Part shown: piece by piece, positions 1 through 9,092 of the stretch
How positions within the stretch are numbered: the stretch's first letter is position 1
Layout of the letters: each line of letters begins with the position of its first letter
NCBI GenBank assembly: GCA_016931775.1
Contig: JAFGEC010000517.1
Coordinates: 1 to 33,457, forward strand
Source: Candidatus Zhuqueibacterota bacterium
GTDB lineage: Bacteria; Zhuqueibacterota; Zhuqueibacteria; Residuimicrobiales; JAFGEC01
DNA: 33,457 bases
Direction of reading: 5' to 3'
Position numbers and translations under genes: made by a program
Notes under the pieces: model-generated
Databases searched by the model: none
What the model saw: the letters and a program-made list of their open reading frames with translations, nothing else
Told to the model about the DNA's origin: nothing

Positions 1-371
1 GCGGTACCGGCGTGTGCCATAATTTTGTACAGTGTGTTGAGATGCTTTTTGTCTTTCGCCGTATCGGGATAAATCATATAGGTGTCGATTTTAAATTTAT
101 CCGCCAGCCAGGCCTTGTCCAGGATCATTCCCACAAATGATTCCAGTACACCTCCGGTACCGAGTAATCCGATGCCCATAAATGCGGTTTGAAAAAAGTC
201 CGTTTCGGCATCATATTGAACATGAACCTTGAATTGGGAGACTATTTTGGAATCGTCCGAATTAAAAACGAATTTGGCCGCCGATCCGGTCATGCCGTAG
301 TGAGAACTATATGACCATGGATATGCGGACATTTGTAATAAAAATATAATCATTATAATATTTTTTTTCAT
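1..371 (-). CDS. Secreted protein of unknown function, 3' part beyond window
   Basis: An open frame absent from the ORF track runs from ATG at 371 to the window edge without a stop (123 codons). It starts MKKNIIMIIFLLQMSAYPWS, a signal peptide, followed by a soluble region with 'YGMTGSAAKFVFNSDDSK' and a hydrophobic stretch 'AFMGIGLLGTGG'. GAGGT sits seven bases before the ATG and just after the TAG stop of the upstream FnIII gene, only eight bases away, so it is the fourth gene of the minus-strand operon and probably translated by coupling. I do not recognise the family. The operon context suggests an exported partner of the two large secreted proteins upstream. Confidence 0.75.
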   Translation of the reverse strand, partial: MKKNIIMIIFLLQMSAYPWSYSSHYGMTGSAAKFVFNSDDSKIVSQFKVHVQYDAETDFFQTAFMGIGLLGTGGVLESFVGMILDKAWLADKFKIDTYMIYPDTAKDKKHLNTLYKIMAHAGT

Positions 372-379
372 GTCGACCT

Positions 380-2770
380 CTATAGTTTGACCGAAACCGG
401 ATCCGACAGGGGAGAACGGTCCCCGTTTTTGAGAAAAGTCTGTACGCGGTACCAGTAGGTTGTGTTGGTGAATACGGCGTTGTCGGTATATCGGGACGAT
501 TTTTGCAGGGCGCCAAGCTGCCGGTAGACACCGTTTTTCGCAGTGCTTTTAAAAATCGCGTATCCTTTGAAATTCATTGATTCCGTTCGCGATGCGATAT
601 CCCAGACCAACACAACACCACAGGATCCGTCGCGGTTTTTAACCGTATTTGCTTTGACCTTTGGCTTGGTCGGTGTCACGATGTGGAATGTTGCCGTGCT
701 CACCGGCGGACAGGGTGCGCTTTTGTTCCGGGAATAGTCGAATGCCGTAACCCGGTACCAGTATATCTTGTCCTCTTCCACGGACCGGTCGTTATAAGAT
801 AATTGATTGACCTTATTGGCCAGCACCGAATCCACGGAACAGGGTATTTCATTGCATGTAACACGTTTCGCCATGGAATCACTGTAGACGATTTTATACG
901 GTCCTGCTTCGGCATCCGCGCGCTCGACAATAAAGCCCTTCATGTCCTGCACCGGCGGTGAAACGCACTTGATTTTAATGGATTTGTTGCCTGCATCCAA
1001 CGCCGTCAAAACCGGCGGATCGGGTGGTGTTTTGTCCCTCAGGCGTTCGCACACCGAATCGGACATGGTGCTGATATTCTGAGGTTTATCGTAGGCCTTT
1101 ACCGCATAACGGTAACATATCGGCGAGCCTTCGGGAACACTGTAATCCTTGTAATACAGCGTGTCCTTGTCGGTTACATCGGCCAGTAGATGCAGGGGAT
1201 AGGCGATGAATTGTTTCAAGTTCCCTTCATCCCGTTTGATAATTTTATAATATCCGCCGCAGATACCTCTGTACACCAGATAACCGGCCAGATCCTGATT
1301 TTTGGGTAAGGCCGTATTCGGCGGTTTCCAGGTGATCAGGATATGTTTGTCGAAGCCCTCGGCGGTGATTTGCTTGGGCGGATCCGGTGGTGTATAGTCG
1401 GGTAACAGACCGCTGACTGCCGCGGTTTTTCGGCTGATGTTGCCGGAGGAATCCTCGCACGACAACCGGTACCAGTAAACGACTTCCGGTGTTACTTTGT
1501 CGTTCCAGTAACGAACGGAATCTGTTTTTATGGCTGTGGGTACGGCTGATTCTTTGATGGTCGCGACGAGATATTTACTGTTGGCCAGCGTATCGGTGAT
1601 GGCGGTCTGGTAATCCGGATATCTGAAAATATAATATTTTTCCACTTTTTCCGCACGCGGTTCGGGTATCCAGATGTCCTTGTACACACGGTTCCAGGAA
1701 ATCAGTAAATCGTTGGTTTTAAGAGCGGTAATATTTACATTCTTGACGATCTGCGGCGGGGTTTGATCCGTGGCTGTAGCGGAAACGGTCGAGCTTTTGG
1801 GGCCAAACCGTCCCAATGGATTGCGCGGAACGACATAATAATAATACATCCGGTTATTGACCGCATGCCGGTCCACATAGCCGTATTTTTCGGTGTTTAA
1901 CGGTTTTCCTGCAAGGTTGTATTTTAGTTTAGACAAAACCGGTATGGTGTCGCAACGGACAAAAGGTCCGGCGGTGTTGGTGGCGCGAAAAACGTGGTAC
2001 CCCAGCACGGAATCGGCCTGTGGCGGATCGTTCCATGTCAGTAGTATTTTGCTGTCACCTGCTTCGGCCGTTAATCCGGTTGGTTTCTCCGGCTTTGGGA
2101 AAATACCGGCCGTAAGTTTGGCCGTGTTGTTGGTAAAATCAAGTTCTTTGTTGGCTTTATCAATATAAGTGACCTTGTATTCATATTCCGTCCCTTTTTT
2201 TACAGAGCTGTCCGCCCATGCGCCTCCCATGACCAGCGCAACCTGAAAATAAATATCACCCAGATAAGAAAATGTTGTCGCGAGTGATGTGTCGGTAAAT
2301 TGCGGGTAAAATTCGGCTTTGGTAGCCAGTCGGATGTGCAGACGTTCCCGGCTGTATCGTGGTTTGGGCAGCACTTTTTCATAGTCATCTGTGGCGGTTT
2401 TTTGATTGACCGGATATTTAACCGGGGTGGCGTTCAGTTTGGTATACTGAGCTCCCGCCGTACGCCGGTATACATTGTATCCCTTTGTACCCTCGATATC
2501 CGGCCATTTAAGCAAAATAAAGTGCGTGTCGGCACAGGCGTACAGGCGGATTTCCTGTATTTTTTCCACAGGAATAGCCGGAAAGTACATGGACGGATCA
2601 ATTTTTAAACCAGCGGCCGCCGGATCGGTAATATACGGTTTTTGCGTATTTTCTTGTAATTTTATTATCCTGTCACCCGGCATTATGACTTGCGATGTGT
2701 CAATTTTAATAACCTGGCCATTGCCTGTCGTTAAAAAAATGGTAAATATAAGTAAAAAAATATTTTTCAT
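380..2770 (-). CDS. Secreted protein with six fibronectin type III domains
   Basis: The 796-aa protein has an N-terminal signal peptide (MKNIFLLIFTIFLTTGNGQ). Six FnIII-like units then fill almost the whole chain, at about residues 70-220, 228-335, 338-455, 460-575, 580-695 and 700-796. Each shows the FnIII signature: 'TPPDPP' or similar linkers, a 'LLTW'/'ILITW' strand, 'GYxVYR' and 'YWYRV'. There is no catalytic domain and no C-terminal sorting domain, so it probably works as a structural or binding partner at the cell surface. The start is fixed by a GGAGGT Shine-Dalgarno before the ATG. It lies 33 bases downstream of the 1323-aa secreted gene and eight bases upstream of the next one, so it is part of one operon. 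FnIII assignment is firm; function is unknown. Confidence 0.88.
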   Translation of the reverse strand: MKNIFLLIFTIFLTTGNGQVIKIDTSQVIMPGDRIIKLQENTQKPYITDPAAAGLKIDPSMYFPAIPVEKIQEIRLYACADTHFILLKWPDIEGTKGYNVYRRTAGAQYTKLNATPVKYPVNQKTATDDYEKVLPKPRYSRERLHIRLATKAEFYPQFTDTSLATTFSYLGDIYFQVALVMGGAWADSSVKKGTEYEYKVTYIDKANKELDFTNNTAKLTAGIFPKPEKPTGLTAEAGDSKILLTWNDPPQADSVLGYHVFRATNTAGPFVRCDTIPVLSKLKYNLAGKPLNTEKYGYVDRHAVNNRMYYYYVVPRNPLGRFGPKSSTVSATATDQTPPQIVKNVNITALKTNDLLISWNRVYKDIWIPEPRAEKVEKYYIFRYPDYQTAITDTLANSKYLVATIKESAVPTAIKTDSVRYWNDKVTPEVVYWYRLSCEDSSGNISRKTAAVSGLLPDYTPPDPPKQITAEGFDKHILITWKPPNTALPKNQDLAGYLVYRGICGGYYKIIKRDEGNLKQFIAYPLHLLADVTDKDTLYYKDYSVPEGSPICYRYAVKAYDKPQNISTMSDSVCERLRDKTPPDPPVLTALDAGNKSIKIKCVSPPVQDMKGFIVERADAEAGPYKIVYSDSMAKRVTCNEIPCSVDSVLANKVNQLSYNDRSVEEDKIYWYRVTAFDYSRNKSAPCPPVSTATFHIVTPTKPKVKANTVKNRDGSCGVVLVWDIASRTESMNFKGYAIFKSTAKNGVYRQLGALQKSSRYTDNAVFTNTTYWYRVQTFLKNGDRSPLSDPVSVKL

Positions 2771-2803
2771 TGCACCTCCAGTTGGAGCAACTTTTTTATG
2801 TGA

Positions 2804-5800
2804 CTAGTTACCCGAATAGCATCCGCCGGTACCGATACCGGTTTCATCCGCGTGCAGTGTTCCCTGCCAGGACCAGCAAAAGACCAGCGCACAAACTTTT
2901 AATCCTGCGGTACCCTGTATGCAAAATTTCAGATCGGCCGGATTCAGGGGGATTGTCATCGAGGAGGTCAACTCGGCAAATAAACTCGCCGACAGCAGAC
3001 CCTCCAGCACCTCTCCGTGAATTTCCACGCCACCGTGACCCAACAAAGTTGTTGACGGATCGATGCCTGTTTTTGATATACTGGGCCCAAATACACCTAC
3101 GCCGGCCCAAACGGTAAAACCGCCTTCGATGATTTCCAACAATCTTACGGTGTAGGCAAACGATCCCGCGATGTATATACCCGTGACTTCACTGGTCCAT
3201 TCTGATTTTTGTTTTTCTATTATAGAACGAATACTCGGTCCCCTCGTGATTTGATCCAGGGCCCAGATATTTTTTATGGGCGCATTGTAGCCGGCAAAAA
3301 AGGCCCCTTCGCATTCAAGGGTAATGCCGAATTTGGCTTTTACCTTGGCATAACCCTGCAGGTAATTGCTGTCGGTACCAAAATAAAAGTTAAACCGTCC
3401 CCTGGCCTCCAGTTCGGCATATTGGGATTGATTGATTGCATAATTAGTGCCGCCGTATACCTGAAAAACACCGTTAATATCTCCTTCCAGAGAGCCTTCC
3501 GATTTATTAAGTACCAATTTAGTCGAGGCAAGACCTACCATGCCGGCACTATAAAGCGTCAGGCTGATTTGTCCGCGGTTGCGTAAAATAATTGTGGTAG
3601 GGGTGATGTCGATATTGGCCAGTGCTTGGCCCTGGAATTTCCACGATTTAATGGATGCCTGGCCTTCCAGTACGATTCGTTTGATGGCATCACCTTTGAT
3701 CTGGATCAACCCGCTGATCTGGTTGACGTGGGCGTAATCGGCACCGAGCACCTTGAGAACCTGGTTATCCATACTCACCTTGTCGGCACAGCAAAAATGG
3801 ATAAAGCTCGTGCCGCTGTTCAGATCGATGGTTTTGGGATTGAGGGTGCCGGCCTTAAATGCGGGCAGGAATTGAAAATCCACCAGCATGGGATTTTTTG
3901 CCTTGATCCCTTGGAATCCGTTTTGATCCTGAATGTCGTAATCGGCATAAAAATCCATGTCCGCCGTGCCGCCGCCCCATTTCTTTGTAAAATGTGTCTG
4001 ACTGTTTTTCAGATCGATAAAGACAAAACGGTTTTTCCATGGTTTTATATCGTGCCCGTTGCGGGCGTCGTTATAATCCAAAATGTCCATACGTTTAGCG
4101 CCGAAAAAGTCAAAATGAACGTCTCCATAAGCCTGCAGATATCCCAGTGTGTCGTTATCTACCGGTTTGCCGGGGACATATTCCGACAAAGCAGCTTTAT
4201 GTAAAGTGAATGGAAATCCGTCGAACTTTTGGCCGGCGGAATTGAAATCAAAAATAAATTTGCAAAGATCGCCGTCTGCGAGCATTTCCCCCCACACGAT
4301 CCGGAAGGGTTTGGTGAAATGGACGTCCTCGGTGATCCACGAGTTCATATAGATAATTTCCCCCGTATCCACCGACAGCACATTGCCGGTGCTGTCAGCC
4401 GTCATTTTCACCCCCCAGTATTTGAGGTTCTTGCTTTTAAAAAATACATCACCGCCGACCATTTCAGCTGTTGAGGTCAGGTTCAAATCTTTGTATTTGG
4501 CGGTAAAATCGCACGGGTATGGGATGGTCAAATGTCCGCCGATATATGAACATGCAACCGCATTGCGAACAAGCTGAATGTTGATCCATGCCAGCGAGTC
4601 GGGCTTGTGCTCGATCGTTGCTGTAAAGGTGCTGTCCGACTTGTAGCCGCTACGGGTGGTGACTCCCAGTTCCACATTCGCCAGCTTGCCCTCCTCCCGC
4701 GATAGCAATTGACCGCTCATGCCTTTGGTGCTGATGTTGAGCCAGCCTGACATTTGGTACTTTGCCATGGGCATGTGTAAAGGCAGCTCCATATCCGGCG
4801 TTTTTATTCTCAAGATATCTTTTTCATCGGGCTCGAATAATTTCATAGTGAGTCCCGGAAGCGAATCCAGAGCTGATTTAATTTTTAGAACCGGCAGCGA
4901 CGTATATTTTTTCATTTCAATGGTGTCCAGCGGGGCGACGGAATAGACACCGGCCATTGCTGGAAGGTACAAACGTGCGCTGTCGGTTTTAAATGTAAAA
5001 GCCCGCCAGCACAGGCTTTGGTTTTCTTCGAAATATGTTTTGGCTCTAAAATTTAAAAATGTATCGATTCGTGCATTTGTCAGGGGCACATCGATTTTAT
5101 TTCCCAATGAATCCGTTATACTTTCGGGCAACTCCATTTGACCGGAAAAAGTCCCGCTGACGATCCGGCTTTTTTCAATTTTTATCTCACCGATGTTCAG
5201 GTTCATGTTAAAACCGATAGGGATCAGTGTTTCGTATTGAACGGCAGAGGTTAGTTTAAGGTCGGCGTCAAATCCCCAACAAGCCTTTAAAACCGCGTTT
5301 TGAAGTTGATAATCTCCGCACGTCCAGCCGGTATTGCTGTTGTACGTCTTTCGCGGAACGGTTTGAGCGGGGGAGAAGAAAATTGTCTTGGTTTTTTGAT
5401 TGAAATCCAATTTAGCACCACCGGCTTTGAACAGGATACCGGTATTGCCGATAAACAGGGAATCGATTGTATATCCCCTAAGCTGTTTGGTGAACGATAA
5501 AAATTCATCGATTTCTGCTTTGATGGGTCCGATATAAAACGGCGAACAACCGGAAGGTGGTGAAAGATATTTTGTCGGCAGGCCAAGATCAAATTCTGCA
5601 ATCACAGAATCCGGATATAAATTCAATTTATACAGTTTAAATTCAAAGCCCTCATTTTCCAGACGTAACGGGGGATTAAACAGTTTGGTAATGCTGCCTT
5701 TGACAATTTTTTCTTTGCTGTCCGGCGGCCAGTTTGTTGTTTGCAGATTTTTAAAATCAACGGAAAAATTCGTTTGCGAGTAAATCTCAATGGGAATGCT

Positions 5801-6775
5801 AATGGTGTTGCTGAACGGATCGAATTGGGTGCTTGTTGTGTAGGTGCAGGGAGTGGTGAGCAGCTGTCCCTCGGCGGTTCCGTTTAAAAGATTGTTTGTA
5901 GTTGACGTAATCTCTTGTACAACAAGTTCAAAGTCACCCATAACCAGGGTATCGGGAGGAGTCGGTCCTCGCAGCTCCGGAATAACGGATGACGGCTGTT
6001 TATATTTAAACGACCAGATTTCACTTTTACCGTCATTTTCGCCGACGGGTTTGCCCTCCAGGTCCAGGGCCTGAATTTGCCATACGTATTCGCTCCCCTC
6101 TTCCAGTCTTAATCCTTCAAGGGGGTATTGAAGAGAGGATTCCCGATAATAGGGAATTTCAAAAGCGGCAATGTTATCAATGGCCTCAAAAACTGTTTGT
6201 CCTTCTTCGCGCCGGCAGATTTTGACGTAATAATAGACCTCAGCTTCCGGCGGCAACGGCGATGGTATGGTCCATTGAAACATCGGGTATTCTTCCTGTA
6301 TTGTTTCATCCTCAAAGGGTGTGACAAGGCGTGGCGCGCCGGGCATGGTTACATTAAAAAAGACACAGCCCGAACCAACTTCGTGGCCCACCTCCATGTC
6401 AACGACGGTTATGCAGATGTTATAGGCGCCTGCCGGAAAACGGCCGTGCCGTAAAATAGCGCTTTCAAACTCCGGGTTGAGCCAACGGTCGTGGATTTCA
6501 TGGATGTCCATGGGAGTGATCTGACGTCCGCCCGGAGGAATGATAATGGGATTACTGGCACCGCGAAACATATCGCCTTTTACCTCTTCAAAGACCTCGC
6601 CGAAAAGGTAAATCTCCCGTTCCCGTTCTTGATTATTCATTATGTCCACCCACCACATGTCTTCCAGATATAACTCATATCCGGCGGGTGTATGGATCAT
6701 AATGTTCCATTCTCCGGGTTGGGCATGAACCCACACCGTTGAGATTAAAATTATTATGGAAAAAAGAGATCGCAT
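2804..6775 (-). CDS. Large secreted protein, TANFOR-like surface protein (tentative)
   Basis: This 1323-aa protein begins with a signal peptide (MRSLFSIIILISTVWVHAQ). Residues about 20-145 form a beta-rich domain with 'RFPAGAYNICITVVD'. This is followed at about 148-260 by an Ig/FnIII-like unit ('PRLVTPFEDETIQEEYPMFQWTIP' region, 'YVWQIQALD'). The remaining ~1000 residues are repetitive beta-strand sequence without catalytic motifs, ending in a Gly- and Cys-containing tail ('CIQGTAGLKVCALVFCWSW', 'GGCYSGN'). The order of N-domain, Ig-like unit and long beta region, next to a multi-FnIII gene and a barrel gene, recalls TANFOR-domain proteins of Bacteroidota. That link is from memory and not tested. 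AGAGGA precedes the ATG, and the gene follows the barrel gene by 14 bases. It is probably surface exposed, perhaps a long adhesive or scaffold protein. Confidence 0.8.
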   Translation of the reverse strand: MRSLFSIIILISTVWVHAQPGEWNIMIHTPAGYELYLEDMWWVDIMNNQEREREIYLFGEVFEEVKGDMFRGASNPIIIPPGGRQITPMDIHEIHDRWLNPEFESAILRHGRFPAGAYNICITVVDMEVGHEVGSGCVFFNVTMPGAPRLVTPFEDETIQEEYPMFQWTIPSPLPPEAEVYYYVKICRREEGQTVFEAIDNIAAFEIPYYRESSLQYPLEGLRLEEGSEYVWQIQALDLEGKPVGENDGKSEIWSFKYKQPSSVIPELRGPTPPDTLVMGDFELVVQEITSTTNNLLNGTAEGQLLTTPCTYTTSTQFDPFSNTISIPIEIYSQTNFSVDFKNLQTTNWPPDSKEKIVKGSITKLFNPPLRLENEGFEFKLYKLNLYPDSVIAEFDLGLPTKYLSPPSGCSPFYIGPIKAEIDEFLSFTKQLRGYTIDSLFIGNTGILFKAGGAKLDFNQKTKTIFFSPAQTVPRKTYNSNTGWTCGDYQLQNAVLKACWGFDADLKLTSAVQYETLIPIGFNMNLNIGEIKIEKSRIVSGTFSGQMELPESITDSLGNKIDVPLTNARIDTFLNFRAKTYFEENQSLCWRAFTFKTDSARLYLPAMAGVYSVAPLDTIEMKKYTSLPVLKIKSALDSLPGLTMKLFEPDEKDILRIKTPDMELPLHMPMAKYQMSGWLNISTKGMSGQLLSREEGKLANVELGVTTRSGYKSDSTFTATIEHKPDSLAWINIQLVRNAVACSYIGGHLTIPYPCDFTAKYKDLNLTSTAEMVGGDVFFKSKNLKYWGVKMTADSTGNVLSVDTGEIIYMNSWITEDVHFTKPFRIVWGEMLADGDLCKFIFDFNSAGQKFDGFPFTLHKAALSEYVPGKPVDNDTLGYLQAYGDVHFDFFGAKRMDILDYNDARNGHDIKPWKNRFVFIDLKNSQTHFTKKWGGGTADMDFYADYDIQDQNGFQGIKAKNPMLVDFQFLPAFKAGTLNPKTIDLNSGTSFIHFCCADKVSMDNQVLKVLGADYAHVNQISGLIQIKGDAIKRIVLEGQASIKSWKFQGQALANIDITPTTIILRNRGQISLTLYSAGMVGLASTKLVLNKSEGSLEGDINGVFQVYGGTNYAINQSQYAELEARGRFNFYFGTDSNYLQGYAKVKAKFGITLECEGAFFAGYNAPIKNIWALDQITRGPSIRSIIEKQKSEWTSEVTGIYIAGSFAYTVRLLEIIEGGFTVWAGVGVFGPSISKTGIDPSTTLLGHGGVEIHGEVLEGLLSASLFAELTSSMTIPLNPADLKFCIQGTAGLKVCALVFCWSWQGTLHADETGIGTGGCYSGN

Positions 6776-6789
6776 CGCTTCCTCTTATT

Positions 6790-8484
6790 TTATTCGAAAT
6801 GATGTTTGAGACTCAAGCGCACCAACAACTCGCGGTAATTATATTCCGAAAAATTCGAGTTCTTGTAATATATTTTTTCCGCCAGCAGTGTAACACTTTG
6901 TTTTTTCAATTTATATTCTGCGGAAAAACGAAAACCGGTCCGTTTTTGAAGACAAAAATGTAAAAAATACAGTGTATTGTTTGGATCATATATTCGCTGC
7001 AAAAAGTCAGCTTTTCCTTCATCATGATTGAACGATGCTGAAAAAAGCAATTTTTTTCTGAAAAAACTGGCTGTTGCGCCCAGATTGTAGAGTTTACGTT
7101 GATCCTTGCGGGCGGCCGTTTTGTACAGGGTTCTCATCGATCCCACATTGCCGAACATTGTATATTGCCGCTTTATCAAGATGTTTAAGGATAATCGAAC
7201 AAGTTGTTTATCATAATTCTTCAGCGACGATTCGGGATTACCTTTATTGCGGAACCAGGTGTGTGTGGCGTTGACTTGCACGGTCTGGCTGGTTTGAAGA
7301 AATCTGTAACGGTATCCTATGCCCCCGGTCAATGTTTGCAGCAGGTTGTTTATGGGAAAAACACGATCGTTGTTTTTTTGATTGTGGTATTGAAAGCCGA
7401 AACCGGCAAAAGGCAGTTTTCTCGGCGTCAGTTGTGAATTCAAGTGGCCGTAAGTGATGGTGTTCGTTGATTTTTTTAGTCCTGCAAGATTATCGTGCTC
7501 CCTTTTCAAACCGCCATTGACATAAAGAATATTGCGGAAAAATCGCCATGAGGCCCGGGCTTCGGTCCGTTTAAAATCATTATGCAGGTATGGTGTACCC
7601 AGGGAAAAAAATCCGGGACCCACGCGTGTAAGAGAAAGCTGCAGTGAGCGGCCTTTATCAGCGTATTTTACCTCCGCTTCCATCGCCCCGTCGTATTGAC
7701 TGGATGCCCTGGGTTGAAACAGCCACGACGTCTGCGAAGGAACACCAGCCGGTAATTCCAGTTTTCGGCTGGTGGTATTTCTATTATAGGCACTGGCTGC
7801 CGCTTCTCCCTTAAGCGTGATTTTACCGTCGAAAAGCCGTAAAAATCCGTCAATACCGGCAACGACATTTTCGCGCGGTTTTTTCAGCGAAGCGGCTTCA
7901 AGTGATGTTGAATCATCCCGGGCCCGCAGGATATTAAAATTGAATTGGTCGGCATTTTTTTTTCCGATCCCGATTTTTGCAGCATATATATTTTGCTCAA
8001 AATTGCCGAACTGATACAACTGATACGGATATTGTCCCGGTTCAACCGCGCGTTTGGTACGGCCGGCGGCAAAGGCAAAGCGGAAATATCCGGGATTGAT
8101 ATCAAAAGAGACACCACGGACCCGCACGCCGTTTAGAGTATATTTTGAAAGTGTCGGATAACCGTCACCAAGAACAAAATCGCCCCATTTTGGCGTTAAA
8201 AGTACATTGAACCGGTTGTAGGGTTGCCGTGCTATGGATTCAAGTGAAGATAACTTGAACAGAAATTGAATTTTGGGTAAGCCTGGAATGTGCAAACCGG
8301 GCTTGAAATATACCGTTCTGATCCATTTGGGTCGATTTTGATCGCGGCCACTGATGCCGTCGTAATGAACGTCAACACCGGCATCGCTTTCAAATTTTAT
8401 TTTGCCTAATGTATTTTTCTGTGCTGGAACAGTAAGCGGCAATAAGCAGAAAATAAAAAAAATCACAGACATTCTAGATACCAT
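6790..8484 (-). CDS. Outer-membrane beta-barrel-like protein, first gene of surface operon
   Basis: The 564-aa protein has a signal peptide (MSVIFFIFCLLPLTVPAQ, after a possible internal Met5 start) and then alternating polar/hydrophobic beta strands throughout, with frequent Tyr/Phe and Arg and a C-terminal 'LLVRLSLKHHF' strand, as in outer-membrane barrels. A notable conserved-looking block is 'FVLGDGYPTLSKYTLNGVRV' followed by 'GYFRFAFAAGRTKRAV'; I associate this block with barrels next to TANFOR genes in Bacteroidota, from memory. It leads an operon of four minus-strand genes with gaps of 14, 33 and 8 bases, so it may be the outer-membrane anchor or conduit for the large secreted proteins. 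Met1 versus Met5 cannot be settled because no strong Shine-Dalgarno precedes either. Confidence 0.75.
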   Translation of the reverse strand: MVSRMSVIFFIFCLLPLTVPAQKNTLGKIKFESDAGVDVHYDGISGRDQNRPKWIRTVYFKPGLHIPGLPKIQFLFKLSSLESIARQPYNRFNVLLTPKWGDFVLGDGYPTLSKYTLNGVRVRGVSFDINPGYFRFAFAAGRTKRAVEPGQYPYQLYQFGNFEQNIYAAKIGIGKKNADQFNFNILRARDDSTSLEAASLKKPRENVVAGIDGFLRLFDGKITLKGEAAASAYNRNTTSRKLELPAGVPSQTSWLFQPRASSQYDGAMEAEVKYADKGRSLQLSLTRVGPGFFSLGTPYLHNDFKRTEARASWRFFRNILYVNGGLKREHDNLAGLKKSTNTITYGHLNSQLTPRKLPFAGFGFQYHNQKNNDRVFPINNLLQTLTGGIGYRYRFLQTSQTVQVNATHTWFRNKGNPESSLKNYDKQLVRLSLNILIKRQYTMFGNVGSMRTLYKTAARKDQRKLYNLGATASFFRKKLLFSASFNHDEGKADFLQRIYDPNNTLYFLHFCLQKRTGFRFSAEYKLKKQSVTLLAEKIYYKNSNFSEYNYRELLVRLSLKHHFE

Positions 8485-8621
8485 TATTTGCCCTAACCTG
8501 TTATTTGAGAAACATAACCACCATGAGAATCATTTCTTGAACATGACGGGCGTTATATCAACGGGCCTTTGGGGAGAGTGATTGAATTTCCAGAGTTCGG
8601 ATGAGATAATTGGGCAAATAA
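8484..8621 (-). promoter_or_regulatory. Long-range inverted repeat covering the start of the barrel gene
   Basis: A perfect 10-base inverted repeat is present: TTATTTGCCC at 8484-8493 and GGGCAAATAA at 8612-8621 (plus-strand reading). In the minus-strand RNA the second arm would pair with the bases directly before, and including the A of, the start codon of the 6790-8484 gene. This could hide the ribosome site. The pairing is seen in the sequence; a regulatory role is inference. Confidence 0.35.
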
Positions 8622-8900
8622 CCCGCCTGATATTCTGTAATAATAATTGCTAAACACAGATTTATTAAATAGTAACAAAACAGAAAATAATAATCAAGTA
8701 ATTATTTTCCCCGGATGACAATTTTTGACATTATTTAACAAAAATATGACAACTTTTTCTATCTGTCTGCCGTTTATAGTAGTGAATGATACAAATAGAT
8801 TTTTAAATACAGATATGTAGAAAGTTTTGAGTATATAACCATAAAAATCAAAGAAAACCTTTTAATCATCCCTCCTTCAATATGCTCGCTCGTAACGATA

Positions 8901-8929
8901 GAGGCGCCGCCGGGGCGCCTCTTTTTTTT
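8901..8929 (+). terminator. Orphan intrinsic terminator, plus strand
   Basis: GAGGCGCC, a five-base loop GCCGG and GGCGCCTC form a perfect 8-bp GC-rich stem followed directly by eight T. The T run is on the plus-strand side only, so it ends plus-strand transcripts. No plus-strand gene lies between 8485 and 8900, so it either ends an unannotated small RNA or insulates the downstream promoter. Confidence 0.85.
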
Positions 8930-9040
8930 AACGGACATGGTGCTTTGTGACGACAAGAGCACAGTACAACCTGGTGAAAACGGAATGTGTTATTTTTTCA
9001 TTTGTGTCAAATATGAGTCTAAATTTTTGTAAAAATTCGA

Positions 9041-9069
9041 TTGACATTGGCGGCTTTACTTGCTATAAT
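9041..9069 (+). promoter_or_regulatory. Consensus sigma-70 promoter for the plus-strand operon
   Basis: TTGACA at 9041-9046, a 17-base spacer and TATAAT at 9064-9069, with TGC directly upstream of the -10 box (extended -10). All twelve hexamer positions match the sigma-70 consensus. Transcription would begin near 9076, giving a leader of about 17 bases that contains the AAAGGA Shine-Dalgarno (9081-9086) of the small membrane protein gene. Confidence 0.85.
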
Positions 9070-9092
9070 TATAAAATTTTAAAGGAAATTGT

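Larger units (their letters stand above)
8485..9092. other. Divergent intergenic region
   Basis: About 600 AT-rich bases separate the minus-strand surface operon from the plus-strand operon. It holds the inverted repeat near 8612, an intrinsic terminator at 8901-8929 that belongs to neither neighbouring gene, and the consensus promoter at 9041-9069. The ORF at 8774-8962 (minus) is not convincing: its only good GGAGG lies one base from an internal ATG. Confidence 0.7.

Noticed and set aside
8725-8750. Promoter (TTGACA ... TATGAC) for the putative small RNA
   Set aside because: The spacer is only 14 bases and the -10 match is poor, so it cannot be supported.
8774-8962. Minus-strand 62-aa ORF in the divergent intergenic region
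   Set aside because: It crosses the terminator hairpin, and its GGAGG is only one base from an internal ATG, too close for initiation.
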